A stretch of 64,000 nt of DNA from Siphonodentalium dalli (lineage: Eukaryota; Mollusca; Scaphopoda; Gadilida; Siphonodentaliidae), in assembly GCA_032622095.1 (NCBI GenBank), contig CP136061.1, positions 255,761,582-255,825,581 on the forward strand, written 5' to 3'. This document shows positions 31,943 through 42,954 of this stretch, piece by piece. A model generated the notes under the pieces. The model was not told the DNA's origin. It did not search any database and saw only the letters and a program-made list of their open reading frames with translations. Position 1 is the stretch's first letter. Every line of letters begins with the position of its first letter. Position numbers and translations under genes: made by a program.

Positions 31943-32694
31943 CCCTTTGAACCCTGACGTCCTGAATGTTAAATGGTCCACACCCTGACATTATATAGCA
32001 TTTCCGATGACGTAACTCATAATGCTCTTAACTGGGATGTATATACATGTATACACGCTAAACTATACAGCAATCTACTATGCTAACTGAACTAGTGTTT
32101 GGTGAAATAATTATGTCAAGCTATTTCAACGAGATGGTCAATTCCATGTTCAATATACATGTAGATTATAGTGCGGCTCCCTTTGGTCGTGCTATATATT
32201 TATAATGAAATTCTTATCCTTTCCTTACAATAAAAGGCGTTTCTCAACATGCACCTATGTGCATGCACGAAGAAACAGCCCCCTGTCACCAATTAATGCA
32301 AGTTGGCTGCTAAAATCAGAGGTATGAACATATGTGTGACTCATTTGTGTAAAGTAGAAGCATTATTCTAATTAATTTGTGCTTTGATTGCAAAATTTCT
32401 AAGGAAATACTTCCCATTTTCCGATGATAAAAAGTTATTTTATTTCTCAAAATAGGCATCTGGGCATGCGCGAAGAAACAGACCCTCTGTCATCAGTTTG
32501 TCTGTCAGTCACATGGGTAAACATGTGATGCTTGTGTGCAAAGTAGAAGTTCAACTCTAGTTGATACGTGTGCACGTTTATTGTGCTGTAATTTCATGTC
32601 AAATATTGTATGATTTCCGGACCAGCATTCCGGTCTCCCGGGATATAGGAATATAAGGATTGGACCGGTATTCCGGTCTCACGGGTTCAAAGGG
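31943..32694. mobile_element. Family R: CCCTTTGAACCC-ended element, 752 bp
   Basis: CCCTTTGAACCCTGACGTC on the left and TCACGGGTTCAAAGGG on the right are inverted. The flanks (GTAA, TGAA) look like eroded TTAA. Internally, two diverged direct repeats carry 'gcatgcgcgaagaaacag' or 'gcatgcacgaagaaacag' and 'gtgtaaagtagaag'. A piggyBac-like MITE is inferred. Confidence 0.65.
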
Positions 32695-33020
32695 TGAAGG
32701 ACTTTTCATGACAATTAGGGCTGAAATTCAAGGACTTTCATTTCCTTAAAGTAAACCTGAGTATTGATTGGAAGATACATTGTTAATAATTTCATGCTCA
32801 AGTCGCGCATATTGTGATTGAATGTGCGAGCATTTCATGCTCGAGTCACGCTTGTCATGATTGAATGTGCGAGAAAACTCAAGATCTTTTTAATTGTTTT
32901 CAGCTTCAAAAAGAGATTAAAGTCCCATATAAATAAATTACTACATTCGATCTCTCATCCCAACTTATTTGGAAAATTGGGACAGGCAGCTGCAGGCGGG
33001 GTGAATTTTATTCCTTTTAT

Positions 33021-33256
33021 TTAACCCTTTCAGTGCCAGCTAGGTCCGATTTTTGTATCAACCCATATACCCTGTGCCAATGCATTCTCTTATATATGCG
33101 ATTCGACCATAGGTCGCTCGCATATACATGTATAAGAGAATGCATTGGCCTAACAATTTTTCATCATTTGTTATTATTTTTTACAATTTTTTACAATTTT
33201 AATAATTTTTTCTTATATTCTTTAACAGACTTATTTTGTAAGTTTAGTGCCAGGGA
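33021..33256 (+). mobile_element. Family B TTAA element, right end truncated
   Basis: TTAA-CCCTTTCAGTGCCAGCTA start, one hairpin, T-rich spacer, then 'acttattttgtaagtttagtg', where it breaks before the GGCCGAT palindrome. Confidence 0.88.
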
Positions 33257-33459
33257 ATCTCACGTTTTTCATGGGCATCAAAATTATTACTATGAATACT
33301 TGGTGATAGTTTTGAGTTATAACATGCCCCTAAGGTTTTATCCAGTTTGTTTTTAAATTCGCTATAGCATGCTTAAGCATACCCCAAAAAAATTCAACCA
33401 TTGAAGTTCTCGAAAATCAGAATAATACGCGACTGTCTGCAAAAAAATTATGCGTTTTC

Positions 33460-33686
33460 TTAACCCTTTCATGATGGGAGCAGCATTAAAGACTCTCTGC
33501 CAGTGCATTATCTTATATATACGAGTCTCCCATAGGGAACTTCGCATTTAACAGAATGAACTGGCTTACAAGGTCAAGGTAGAGAGTGTTAGGCGAGGGA
33601 CACTCGCACATATAAGAGAATGTATCTGGCAGTTTGGCACAGGGCTTTCACAAAATTTCAGGAAGCTCCAGTCATGGAATTGTTAA
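33460..33686 (-). mobile_element. Family E TTAA element, diverged
   Basis: TTAA-CCCTTTCATGATGGGAGC to GCTCCAGTCATGGAATTG-TTAA. Both hairpins are eroded. Confidence 0.82.
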
Positions 33687-33900
33687 ACTACCTTTATGGA
33701 GCCTCTCACAGACATGAGCAGACGAGAGTCAGCAATACCAGCTATCACCTGTATGGGGCTCCCTACAGGAAGCTCCAGTCATGGAATTGTTAAACTACCT
33801 TTATGGAGCCTCTCACAGACATGAGCAGACGAGAGTCAGCAATACCAGCTATCACCTGTATGGGGCTCCCTACAGGAAGCTCCAGTCATAGAAGGGTTAA
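33659..33900. repeat. 107-bp tandem duplication seeded by the family E terminus
   Basis: CAGGAAGCTCCAGTCATGGA recurs at 33659, 33766 and 33873 (period 107). The first two are followed by an identical 'actacctttatggagcctc' segment. The third ends in GAAGGG-TTAA, the normal E end. Confidence 0.88.
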
Positions 33901-33940
33901 CTGGAAACAAGTTTAACTTCACACACTTATTTGCTTTCTC

Positions 33941-34341
33941 TTAACCCTTTACCCAACAAACCGGCCAAAACCGGCCAAATAAAGCTTCAACAGCCTAAAA
34001 TATCTTCGGTCTGTCTCAATAGAACCATACAAATATGGATATCATTCGAACCGGCTCCTTGACCACATTGTGATAGTTACAGTTATGCTCTGTGCCAATG
34101 CATTCTCTTATATATGCGAGTCGACCATAGGTCGCCTCGCATATATAAGAGAATGCATTGGCCTAAAAAATATCTTTTTTTTAACACTTTTTACCATTTT
34201 TTCTTACATTCTTTAACAATTTTATAATTTTTAATGTGTTAAGCCAATGCATTCTCTTATATATGCGAGGCGACCTATGGTCGACTCGCATATATAAGAG
34301 AATGCATTGGCACAGGGCCATTCTGTTGGGTAAAGGGTTAA
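33941..34341 (-). mobile_element. Family A TTAA element, full length
   Basis: TTAA at both ends, both termini and both hairpins intact, 401 bp. Confidence 0.95.
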
Positions 34342-34412
34342 ACAAAATTCAAAATTTGTAACCGGCACAAACAAAACAATCTCAGATATATAAGAAACAA
34401 AATACATTCTTT

Positions 34413-34548
34413 TGGCGCTATATCAACAAGTTTGTTCTTCCATGTAGGCACTAGTATGTGTTTTATTGCACACCCAATGGTTTATTTGTGCGAAATACAG
34501 CAAAATACAGAAGAATTGAAACGTTCAATAAAATAATGTGTATTAAGA
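34413..34548. mobile_element. Family M fragment
   Basis: 'attgcacacccaatgg', 'tgtgcgaaatacagcaaaat' and 'aattgaaacgttcaataaaa' are the reverse complement of 14605-14695. Confidence 0.8.
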
Positions 34549-34735
34549 TCCTGTGACAATGCATTCTCTATGGGAGACTTGCATATATAAGAGAATTACT
34601 GGCTTACGAGGTCAAAGTAAATATTGTTAAGCCAATACATGTATGTATTCGTTTAGAGACTCACATATATATGAGAATGCATTGGCACAGGGTTTTCGCA
34701 AAATTTCAGGCAGCTTCAGTCATGGAAGGTTTAAT
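34546..34735 (-). mobile_element. Family E fragment
   Basis: Partial first hairpin, spacer ('aggtcaaagtaaatattgtt'), eroded second hairpin and the end TTCAGTCATGGAAGG followed by TTTAA. Confidence 0.75.
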
Positions 34736-34811
34736 AAGGGAGGTAACTTCAGTCATGGAAGGTTCAACTGGAAACTTTTATCTTCACACTCTGCTTTCTC
34801 TTCAAAAAAAC

Positions 34812-34998
34812 GGGAGCCTCATATATATAAAAGAATGTACTGGCTTACAAGGTCAAGGTAAATATTGTTAAGCCAATACATGTATGTATTCTCTTATATA
34901 TGCAAGGCTCTCTATACAAGAGACTCACATATATAAGAGAATGCATTGGTCCAGGGTTTTCGCAAAATTTCAGGAAGCTTCAGTCATGGAAGTGTTAA
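34812..34998 (-). mobile_element. Family E fragment, second copy in tandem
   Basis: The same order as 34546-34735, ending TTCAGTCATGGAAGTG-TTAA. Both share 'gccaatacatgtatgtattc', a change not seen in other E copies, so the pair probably arose by local duplication. Confidence 0.78.
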
Positions 34999-35399
34999 CG
35001 AATGAGAAAAAAGGTTTACATCAAAAATATTCAAATAAAAAAAATTCGAGGAGGGGACCGCAGAATAGGGTCGGGCGGGGAAGAAAATCAAGCATGTTTC
35101 TATTATATTGGCCTAAAAGCTGCCTAAGTACATTGTAAAATTATATGATAACAATTGTGGAGATCAAAGCGGTTTAATTTTAATGACGTGAGCGTTTACG
35201 TAGAAATGAGAAAATTATTCAATAATATTCAAGTACTGCACATGGTGCTCTGTCATCAATTGTGAGCTCTATGGAAATTGAATTGAACAGTAAATTAAAA
35301 ATCAATTTCTATCAAGTATTATAGTTATGTACAGAACCGTGTAATTGTCATAAACTACAAGCATGACAAGAATAATTCGAGCATGATTATAATTTTCCA

Positions 35400-35745
35400 A
35401 AGGGTTTAGGTCAAATTGACCTTAACACAACAAGAGATGAACTGTCATCCGGTGCATATACCACCTTGTGGCATACCACCTAGTGCGGGCATATCTATAA
35501 CCTTGAGATCCGAGCATTACTGTTAAAGTTATGACCTGAACAGACATCAGACAGACCAAAAAGGCAGCATTTCCAGATAAATAAAGATGAATAACTCTAG
35601 AATGGAAAAGCCGAACAAAACGATGGAACCCTCTGTTTAATGTCCTCATACATAGTGAACATCCACATCAGGATGGACGGACGGATGTCTAGACATATGC
35701 AAAAAAGTATCCTGCCACCTTTTTAAAAAAAAGGGGGCATAATGA
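35400..35745 (-). repeat. Dispersed copy of the 4850-5665 unit with GGAC tail
   Basis: 'ttatgacctgaacagacatc', 'taactctagaatggaaaa' and 'tttaatgtcctcata' as in the tandem array, followed by GGATGGACGGACGGATG and a hairpin-like 'ccacctttttaaaaaaaagg' tail. Confidence 0.8.
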
Positions 35746-36299
35746 TGAAATTCAGTAGTCATAATAGTGGGAAGATAAAAGCAATATTTCATACATAAAT
35801 ATATTTGTCACTTTATATGTTATGTTTTTTTGTATTTAATGTGTAGCAGTTAAATGTGGCATTTCTGTTCATAACTTTATTAAAGACTGAGTGGCAGACA
35901 ACAAAATTAATACCATTGAAGTCAGCTGTTAAAGTTGGTCAATTCATTTCAATTTATTATATACTCTCATCGTATGACAATACACATTGAGAATAAAGGT
36001 GTCTCAATTCAATGCAATTCACACTGATATACAGATGAATATATTGGTATATAGTGGTGATATTAATATATCGTAAATCATAATTATCTATATGAATCAA
36101 CGGGATATTCGCGTATTCATAAACAAGTTTGAGGTACATGTATATCAGCAGCCATGCGTGTATAGACAATAGTATATACTATGATTTTTTTATTTTGATG
36201 TTCACCCATTAGTCACCTCGATTATGTATGTATAGGTACTTCCCAACTATATGAATGTAGTGTTGACCTCCAGATATAGTAGATTTTATGGATATTTAA
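35746..36299. other. AT-rich unassigned stretch
   Basis: No gene or family recognised; very AT-rich with 'tatata' runs. Confidence 0.45.
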
Positions 36300-36431
36300 T
36301 TTTCCCAAAAGTTCAAAACATGGGAACTTTCTGATATTCTGCCAGGGAGGTTCATAAATTGAAAAAAACAGTGCAGGTAATATCTTCTGATATTATTCCT
36401 TAATACTATTCCCAGTAGGGGAAGGTCCATG

Positions 36432-36530
36432 CAGTGTCCGCACTGTAGGTGGCCAACAAAATTCATTTGGCCAAACTGTTTTTTTCACCACAAATGGAGA
36501 CAGAAATCTAATTCAAAAATAGGTCACGCC
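36432..36530 (+). mobile_element. hAT-like left terminus
   Basis: CAGTGTCCGCACTGTAGGTG, then GGCC, 'aaattcatttggccaaac' and 'aaaaataggtcacgcc'. The terminus resembles 21848. The right end was not found. Confidence 0.55.
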
Positions 36531-37071
36531 AAAGTTTTATGTAGTTCTCGCAATGATTCTCACTTATCGCTCAATCAAGTCCCAAAAGGAGACATTCAAA
36601 ATCATGACATTAGTTCAATGAGCTGCCCGTCTGTAGTTAATAATGCCAGTAGTATTGATTATATTAGTCTGTGTAACCTATTAGTATGCGTTACCTAATC
36701 ACAAATCAGAAAAACGAAAAATAGGTTACGCATAATTTTGAAATCTGCAGGCCTGTAAATATCTATTTCCTGTTCGCAAAAGTCAACATGAAGAATATAA
36801 ATCAGAGGTAGATTGTTTTCTTTTTCTGAGCCGATCTCACAATAAACATTGAATTAATTACTCAGGAGAAATTCCATATAATTTTGTAAGCGACACAAAG
36901 CAAAATCACTCTCAAATTAAAATCATGAAATCTCAAGTTGGGACCCTTCACCTACAGTGAAGTACATTATTAAGGAACAGATAATAACGAAGAAATATAA
37001 TGCCCGCGTTATTTTTTCCAACTATATAAGGTTCCCTGTCAAATCATCAAAAAGTTCCCAGGTTTTTGTAC

Positions 37072-37221
37072 TGGTGGAATATGATCTCTACGGGCATTAG
37101 ACAGAGTAGAGATTCATGGCATGGTGGAATATTATCTCTACGGGCGTTATCCAGAGTAGAGATTCATGGCATGGTGGAATATGATATCTACGGGCGTTAG
37201 CCAGAGTAGAGATTCATGGCA
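37072..37221. repeat. 50-bp tandem triplication inside a family H terminus
   Basis: TGGTGGAATATGATCTCTAC, then 'cgggc', starts at 37072, 37122 and 37172 with 'agagtagagattcatggca' completing each unit. Other H copies have one. Confidence 0.9.
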
Positions 37222-37226
37222 TGATC

Positions 37227-37722
37227 TACTGTATTGCTTGTCCTTTGATAAATCTGCAGTGTAGATTGTGAACTCCTAACACTTTATATAAATATCTTTT
37301 CCTATTTGCAAAAGACAACATGGAGAATATAAATCAGAGATAATTTCCCTCACAGACCATTAGTAATTCCAAATCCAAGTTACAATAACTGTTTTCAAAG
37401 GAACTCGAGGGAAAATCGACCGACTGGGAGAATAAGAAATGCAGTTATATAAATTGTTTCCACTAGATTAGATCCGATTGTATCTGCATTAGAATATAAC
37501 CCGAGGACTCAAGGTCGATCTAAGGTACTTAAGGAGGCGCCACATTCTTGAATTTTCAAAATATCTCAATTTCAAACTATCAGTTTGAAGGAGAAAATCA
37601 TTATCCTCCATAACAATGCATTGGTATAGAACTATAACAACATATATTTACCCTCACACTGTGAGAGATATCAAATTATCTAACAAAGTGGGGGGTTTTC
37701 TTGAGGTAGGTCCATAGAGAGT
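37227..37722. other. Unassigned stretch
   Basis: 37290-37340 repeats 36755-36805 ('caaaagacaacatgg', 'agaatataaatcaga'), so a small direct duplication brackets the H right half. No gene. Confidence 0.45.
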
Positions 37723-38091
37723 TTAACCCTTTACCCAACAAACCGGCCAAAAACGGCCAAATAAAGCTGCAACAGCCTAAATTATCTTGGGTCTGTCTCA
37801 ATAAAACCATACAAATATGGATATCATTGGAACCGGCTCATTGACCACATTGTGATGATTACAGCTATGCCCTGTGCCAATGCATTCTCTTATATTATAA
37901 GAGAATGCATTGGCCTAAAAAAATCTTTTTTTAACACTTTTTACCATTTTTTCTTACATTCTTTAACAATTTTATAATTTTTAATGTTATAAGCCAATGC
38001 ATTCTCTTATATATGCGAGGCGACCTATGGTCGACTCGCATATATAAGAGAATGCATTGGCACAGGGCCGTTCTGTTGGGTAAAGGGTTAA
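37723..38091 (-). mobile_element. Family A TTAA element, first hairpin collapsed
   Basis: TTAA and termini intact. The internal hairpin at 37877-37914 has lost its loop and inner arms, leaving a 38-bp perfect palindrome around TTATAA. Confidence 0.94.
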
Positions 38092-38186
38092 CAGGAAATA
38101 ATTTTTAAAACCCACTGCATTATCTAGACTATGAACCCAACTAGGGTATGCACTCAATCTAACATCTGAAATCATGACTGGCTGCG

Positions 38187-38574
38187 TTAAAGTGATGTGA
38201 AACATTCCGGTAGGGTGATCAAATAGAATGTAGATTATTCTTGTTCAAAGTTTAAGTATTTTTTACAAATATTATATCCAAATTGACAACAAACACCGTC
38301 ATTCTTATATATTAATTAAATGCAGTGACTGTCGATGGCGCAATCATTTTCGTTAGTTTATCACCGATAGATACATCCCGAATCGAGTATAAATATTTAC
38401 AATGGAGCGTAGTTCAGATGATGTTTTCTGTGGAGTGGTACAGTCGATTTGCTTCAGATCTTCAGCGATGTTTAATAGTAGAATGTTACATTCCTCCCGT
38501 TGGCATAGCTCCTGAATACTATCTTATCAGTTTCACTCACCGGAACAAGTACATACAATGTAATATGTCTTTAA
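38187..38574 (+). mobile_element. Family J element, copy 2
   Basis: TTAAAGTGATGTGAAACATT to ATGTCTTTAA. Matches 20385-20764. The 118-codon frame at 38325 is not kept in copy 1. Confidence 0.85.
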
Positions 38575-38881
38575 AATTCAAATCAAACATTTTTCATTGT
38601 ATATTTTTGTTTTTTGGCAGCCATTTTCAAAGCTATATTTTTATCGTGTGTCAGAAGGAACAATACAACAAAAAACAATAGAACAAGAGGTTGATCTAAG
38701 GACTTAATAGTCAATCTGTATTTGAGTACAATGAAAGTGACATATAGTATTTAAAGATATGTTCAGGGTTCCAGGGTTCAGGCCTCCAGTCACAATAACA
38801 TGCAAAATTTAATTTAACATCGTTTTATAAATTTTTCTGTTGAAAAACTGTTGAAAACCAAATATAATTATCGCCCCTATA

Positions 38882-39052
38882 TAGTAATGCCCTAAATAAT
38901 CAACTCCTTAACCACAGCAGAATTATGGGTAATTTTTCAGGATTTAGTCGGAAATATGGCCAATCAATAACAAGCCATATTTCCGACTAAATCCTGAAAA
39001 TTTTCCCATAATTCTGCTGTGGTTTAGGGGTCGATTATTTAGGACATTACTG
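38882..39052. mobile_element. Family C TA element, full length
   Basis: TA-TAGTAATGCCC to GGACATTACTG-TA. The centre is shortened. Confidence 0.9.
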
Positions 39053-39194
39053 TAATACCAATACCAGGGGCGTGATATAATAACTACGGTAATTGCATCT
39101 TAAAAATCTCCACTAATACCATTAATGGAAGAGTTAACTGAAATGGGTCGTCTTGGTTGACAAATATTATTAAACTTTCTTGAGGAATCAAAAG

Positions 39195-39291
39195 TGACTT
39201 TGACAAAATATTTGCGAAATGAAAATATTTTGTGCCAAATGTGAATTATTTTTTACATTCGCATATTTGGCAAGTGGCAGCGCGAACCTTG
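39195..39291 (-). mobile_element. Solo hAT-like terminus
   Basis: 'tttggcaagtggcagcg' then CGAACCTTG is the inverted counterpart of the left end of 26960-27863 (CAGGGTTCGCGCTGCC). The other end was not found. Confidence 0.65.
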
Positions 39292-39793
39292 CATAGAATC
39301 CCATGCGTTGATCACAAAATAGCGATAATATCTATGACTTCAACAGCGTCTTTCTCAAGAATAAATCATTTGAATATTTGTCAGATGTTTGAAATTCCCA
39401 AATTCCCTTTCTATGCTAAATGGATTCTCCCAGTCAGTGTACATCGGAATGGTCTACTATTGATTGTACAAGTAATATAAGCAGACCACAGATAAATAAA
39501 AGTACAGAAGGAGTCCTCTTTATTGAGGGAAATGTTTAGATAATAAGTTCAACAAATGTGGTCTTATTATCAAAGCTATTCCTACAGAAAAACTACACGT
39601 CAATGATGCTTTAGAATAGAAAGGTGTGCATTATCTTTGAAGTGAGAAATTTAAGACCATCATAGACCATTAGCAAATCCATATCTAAATAGAATAATAA
39701 CTGTATATGTATTTTTTTCATACATAGTTTAAAATCAAAAGCAAGACGGCAATTAACATTCCAAGCATTTTAATACATCTATTAGAATTAACA

Positions 39794-40063
39794 TTAACCC
39801 TTCCATGACTGGATCTTCCTGAAATTTAGCAAAAACAATGTGCCAATGCATTCTCTTATATATGTGAGTCTCCCATAGGGAGCCCTCGCATATATACTAG
39901 TAAGAGAATAGATTGGCCTAACAATATTGATCTTGAACTTGTAAGCCAGTGAATTCGCTTATATATGCGAGGCTCCCTATGGGAGACCCGCATATATATG
40001 AGAATACACTGGCACAGGATCTTTAATGCTGCACCGGTGCAGCTCCCATCGTGAAAGGGTTAA
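39794..40063 (+). mobile_element. Family E TTAA element, full length
   Basis: TTAA-CCCTTCCATGACTGGATC to GCTCCCATCGTGAAAGGG-TTAA, with two hairpins largely intact. Confidence 0.93.
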
Positions 40064-40147
40064 TCTCGATTCACGAATACACAAAGTGTTATTTACTTGT
40101 TATTTATTTACAAATGTAAAACAGACATGGCTCATTTGAACCTTCTA

Positions 40148-40308
40148 ATAATAACTACGGTAATTTGGAGGGGCGTGATATAATAACTACGGTAATTTGG
40201 AGGGGCGTGATATAATAACTACGGTAATTTGGAGGGGCGTGATATAATAACTACGGTAATTTGGAGGGGCGTGATATAATAACTACGGTAATTTGGAGGG
40301 GCGTGATA
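40148..40308 (+). repeat. 32-bp tandem repeat, 5 copies
   Basis: 'ataactacggtaatttggag' plus 'gggcgtgatata' repeats exactly five times. A single diverged unit occurs at 39067-39094, about 1.1 kb upstream. Confidence 0.95.
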
Positions 40309-40314
40309 ACAACT

Positions 40315-40436
40315 CAGACCTGAGAATAAGGTGTCTGCCATTTGCAGAATGAGGTCCCCAGAGGTTGAATTTAGTGATGCTCTCCCGCATAGCAGGCTAG
40401 CATCACTAAATTCTGCTTAGTCCTCAGAAGCTTAAG
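40315..40436. mobile_element. Family D element, truncated
   Basis: Left arm with GAGGTCCCCAGAGGTTGAAT and loop. The right arm is cut after 'catcactaaattctgctta'. Confidence 0.8.
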
Positions 40437-40487
40437 AGCACCAACAAAACAAGTTTAAGGGCTAGTTTTAATATTTATATTAGCATA

Positions 40488-40700
40488 CAGTAACGCCCTA
40501 AGTAATCAACTCCTTAACCACAGCATAATTATGGGTAACTTTTAAGGATTTAGTCGGAAATATGGTTTGTTGCCATTCATCGGAAAGCTCTCGGGGATAG
40601 CTTTCCGATGAATGGCAACAAGCCATATTTCCGACTAAATCCTGAAAAGTTACCCATAATTCTGCTGTGGTTAAGGAGTTGATTACTTAGGGCATTACTG
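40488..40700. mobile_element. Family C TA element, full length
   Basis: TA-CAGTAACGCCC to GGGCATTACTG-TA, 213 bp, arms ~100 bp. Confidence 0.93.
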
Positions 40701-41180
40701 TACCACATATACAACATATATTATCTCTATAAACTCTGTTATTATAATTTGATGTGTATATGTCTATGTGTTATGTAAACTCTTCAGTACTGGAGAAAAA
40801 TAAACAGATATTTGCAGACATATTATTATGAACGTCCAGGATTAATGAGCTTAAGCCCTCAATCCTTGTCTTGAATGCAATTAAGGACAGCGTGGACAAA
40901 AAAAAAATTTGGTCCAAACTTTCGTGATTTTTAGAAAGTTGTGTTAGAATGATTTATAGACCCCAAAAAATCAGTTAATATAGAATTTACAAACAGGTTT
41001 AAGGGCTTAAGCTCTTAAACCCAAAAAACCCCTAAACCATATTTAAACCAAAGTTCAAACCCATAAACCCCTTTCATTGGTGAGGATGGACAGATGGTCG
41101 GACGGGTGAGTTGATTCCAGTATACACCCCCCCCCCCCCAACAACTCGTTGCGGGGGGGTATAATTAATTGTTTACTCAC
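40701..41180. other. Unassigned stretch with C-run hairpin tail
   Basis: 'gatggacagatggtcggacgg' motif, then a C-run facing 'gcgggggggtata' (41118-41163), similar in design to other GGAC-tailed repeats in the window. No gene here. Confidence 0.45.
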
Positions 41181-41267
41181 GTGAAGTATTCTTCATCCTG
41201 ATCTTTCTGAGAATCACTCGGAGAATTACTCAAACCGTTTTGTCCAATTTCCACGTCCGAACAATGT
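41181..41267 (-). CDS. Candidate internal exon, 87 bp
   Basis: On the minus strand the segment is preceded by TTCTTCCATTTGTTTTTCAG, a strong polypyrimidine tract plus acceptor, and followed directly by GTGAGTAAAC, a strong donor. One frame is open throughout and reads HCSDVEIGQNGLSNSP then SDSQKDQDEEYF, acidic and serine-rich, unlike repeat-derived frames in the window. Length is a multiple of three with one base before and two after the full codons (phase 2-2). I do not recognise the protein. No neighbouring exon is identified within the window. Confidence 0.45.
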
Positions 41268-41380
41268 CTGAAAAACAAATGGAAGAATTCCAAGCAAACC
41301 GTCACGCACCAATGGGTGAAAAACCTCCACAGTTTAGGAGCAATCTCAAAGTCAACAGAAGACATCGGAATGAGTTTTAC

Positions 41381-41522
41381 ACAAGGCTGATGCTATATAT
41401 GTTCATTAAATCTGCAACACGAGGCTGATTGTATATATGTTCATTAAATCAGTAACACGAGGCTGATTGTATATATGTTCATTAAATCCGCAACACAAGG
41501 CTTATCGTATATATGTTCAGTG
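41381..41522 (+). repeat. 38-bp tandem repeat, ~4 copies
   Basis: 'ggctgattgtatatatgttc' plus 'attaaatcagtaacacga' repeats four times with few changes, about 115 bp from the candidate exon. Confidence 0.9.
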
Positions 41523-41629
41523 ACATACGGTTTCAGCGTATTTTAAAACACAGTGATAATCCAGTAGGTGTTGCACAGTAAAATAGGACTTCGGCAAAAG
41601 TTTTAATACCACTTATTTCGGAAGCACAT

Positions 41630-42790
41630 TATGATAGTGCACTGGCTATGGGTACAGTTAGCATAATTCTAGTCCACTCGGTATAATGCTAGTCCACTAG
41701 CTACCAATTAGAAAGATGATTACTGTTGATTAGTCTTTTAGGTACGATGCTAGTCCACTAGCTACATTGTAAATGTAGCTATTAGAAATACGATTATAGT
41801 CTTTCAGGTAAAATGCTAGTCCACTACCTACAGGTTAGAATGCACAAACCACCAGCTAAAACGCGAATCTATTATCTACAGGTTACAACATAATTATAGT
41901 CAACTATGTATGATGCTTGTCCGTTAGCTGCAGGTATCATATGTATTATAGGCGTCCAAGTAATAAGCTAGTCCATTAGCATGAGAATGATAGTTCACTA
42001 GCTACAGGTATCATGAGAATTATAGTCGTTCAGGTAAAAAGCTAGTCCATTAGCATGAGAACGATAGTTTACTAGCTACAGGTAGCAGAGAATTGTAGTG
42101 GTCCAGGTAATAAGCTAGTCCATTAGCATGAGAACGATAGTTCACTGGCTATATATACAGGTAGCAGAGAATTGTAGTCATCCAGGTAATAAGCTAATCC
42201 ATTAGCATGACAATGATAGGTCATTAGTTACAGGTAGCAGAGAATTATAGTCATCCAGGTACAAAGCTAGTCTAGTCCATTAGCACAAGAACAATAGTTC
42301 ACTGGCTTAAAGTAGCAGAGAATTGTAGTCGTCCAGGTTATAAGCTAGTCCATTAGCATGAGAACGATAGTTCACTGGCTATATATACAGGTAGCAGAGA
42401 ATTGTAGTCATCCATGTAATAAGCTAGTCCATTAGCATGACAATGATAGGTCATTAGCAACAGGTAGCATGAGAATTATAGTCATCCAGGTACAAAGCTA
42501 GTCTAGTCCATTAGCACAAGAACAATAGTTCACTGGCTTAAAGTAGCAGAGAATTGTAGTCGTCCAGGTAATAAGCTAGTCCATTAGCATGACAATGATA
42601 GGTCGTTAGTTACAGGTAGCAGAGAATTATAGTCGTCCAGGTAATAAGCTAGTCCATTAGCATGAGAACGATAGTTCACTGGCTACAGGTAGCATGAGAA
42701 TTGTAGTCGTCCAGGTTATAAGCTAGTCCATTAGCATGACAATGATAGGTCATTAGCTACAGGTAACAGGAGAATTTTAATTCACAAGGT
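41630..42790 (+). repeat. Complex tandem array, ~70-80-bp unit
   Basis: Unit 'taagctagtccattagcatg' + 'agaacgatagttcactggct' + 'acaggtagcagagaattgta' + 'gtcgtccagg'. About 10 recognisable units with higher-order pairing (a ~150-bp pair recurs), and a more diverged head at 41630-41970. Confidence 0.9.
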
Positions 42791-42954
42791 ATACATGTAT
42801 AATGTAAGTCCAGACAGTTAGAAATAGACTGGTTTGCTTCCTTCACTAACTCTAATAATAACTTTCACTAAAGACAGTGGTAGTTTAACAAGGTGAACCC
42901 TATACTAGTAGGTACATGTACATGTACTTTCACATTGAAACACTATTACCCTCC

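Larger units (their letters stand above)
36300..37226. mobile_element. Family H element, left end lost, right end with triplicated segment, hAT-like insert
   Basis: Left-arm remnants ('gggaactttctgatattctg') break at 36432 into hAT-like sequence. H resumes about 36838 ('cacaataaacattgaatta') and ends GATTCATGGCATGATC-TA. The last 150 bp contain three copies of a 50-bp segment. Confidence 0.78.

Noticed and set aside
38325-38681. 118-codon frame in family J
   Set aside because: The homologous stretch at 20385-20764 does not keep the frame open.
41630-42790. CRISPR-like array
   Set aside because: Units are contiguous diverged repeats without distinct constant repeats and unique spacers, and the DNA is clearly eukaryotic.
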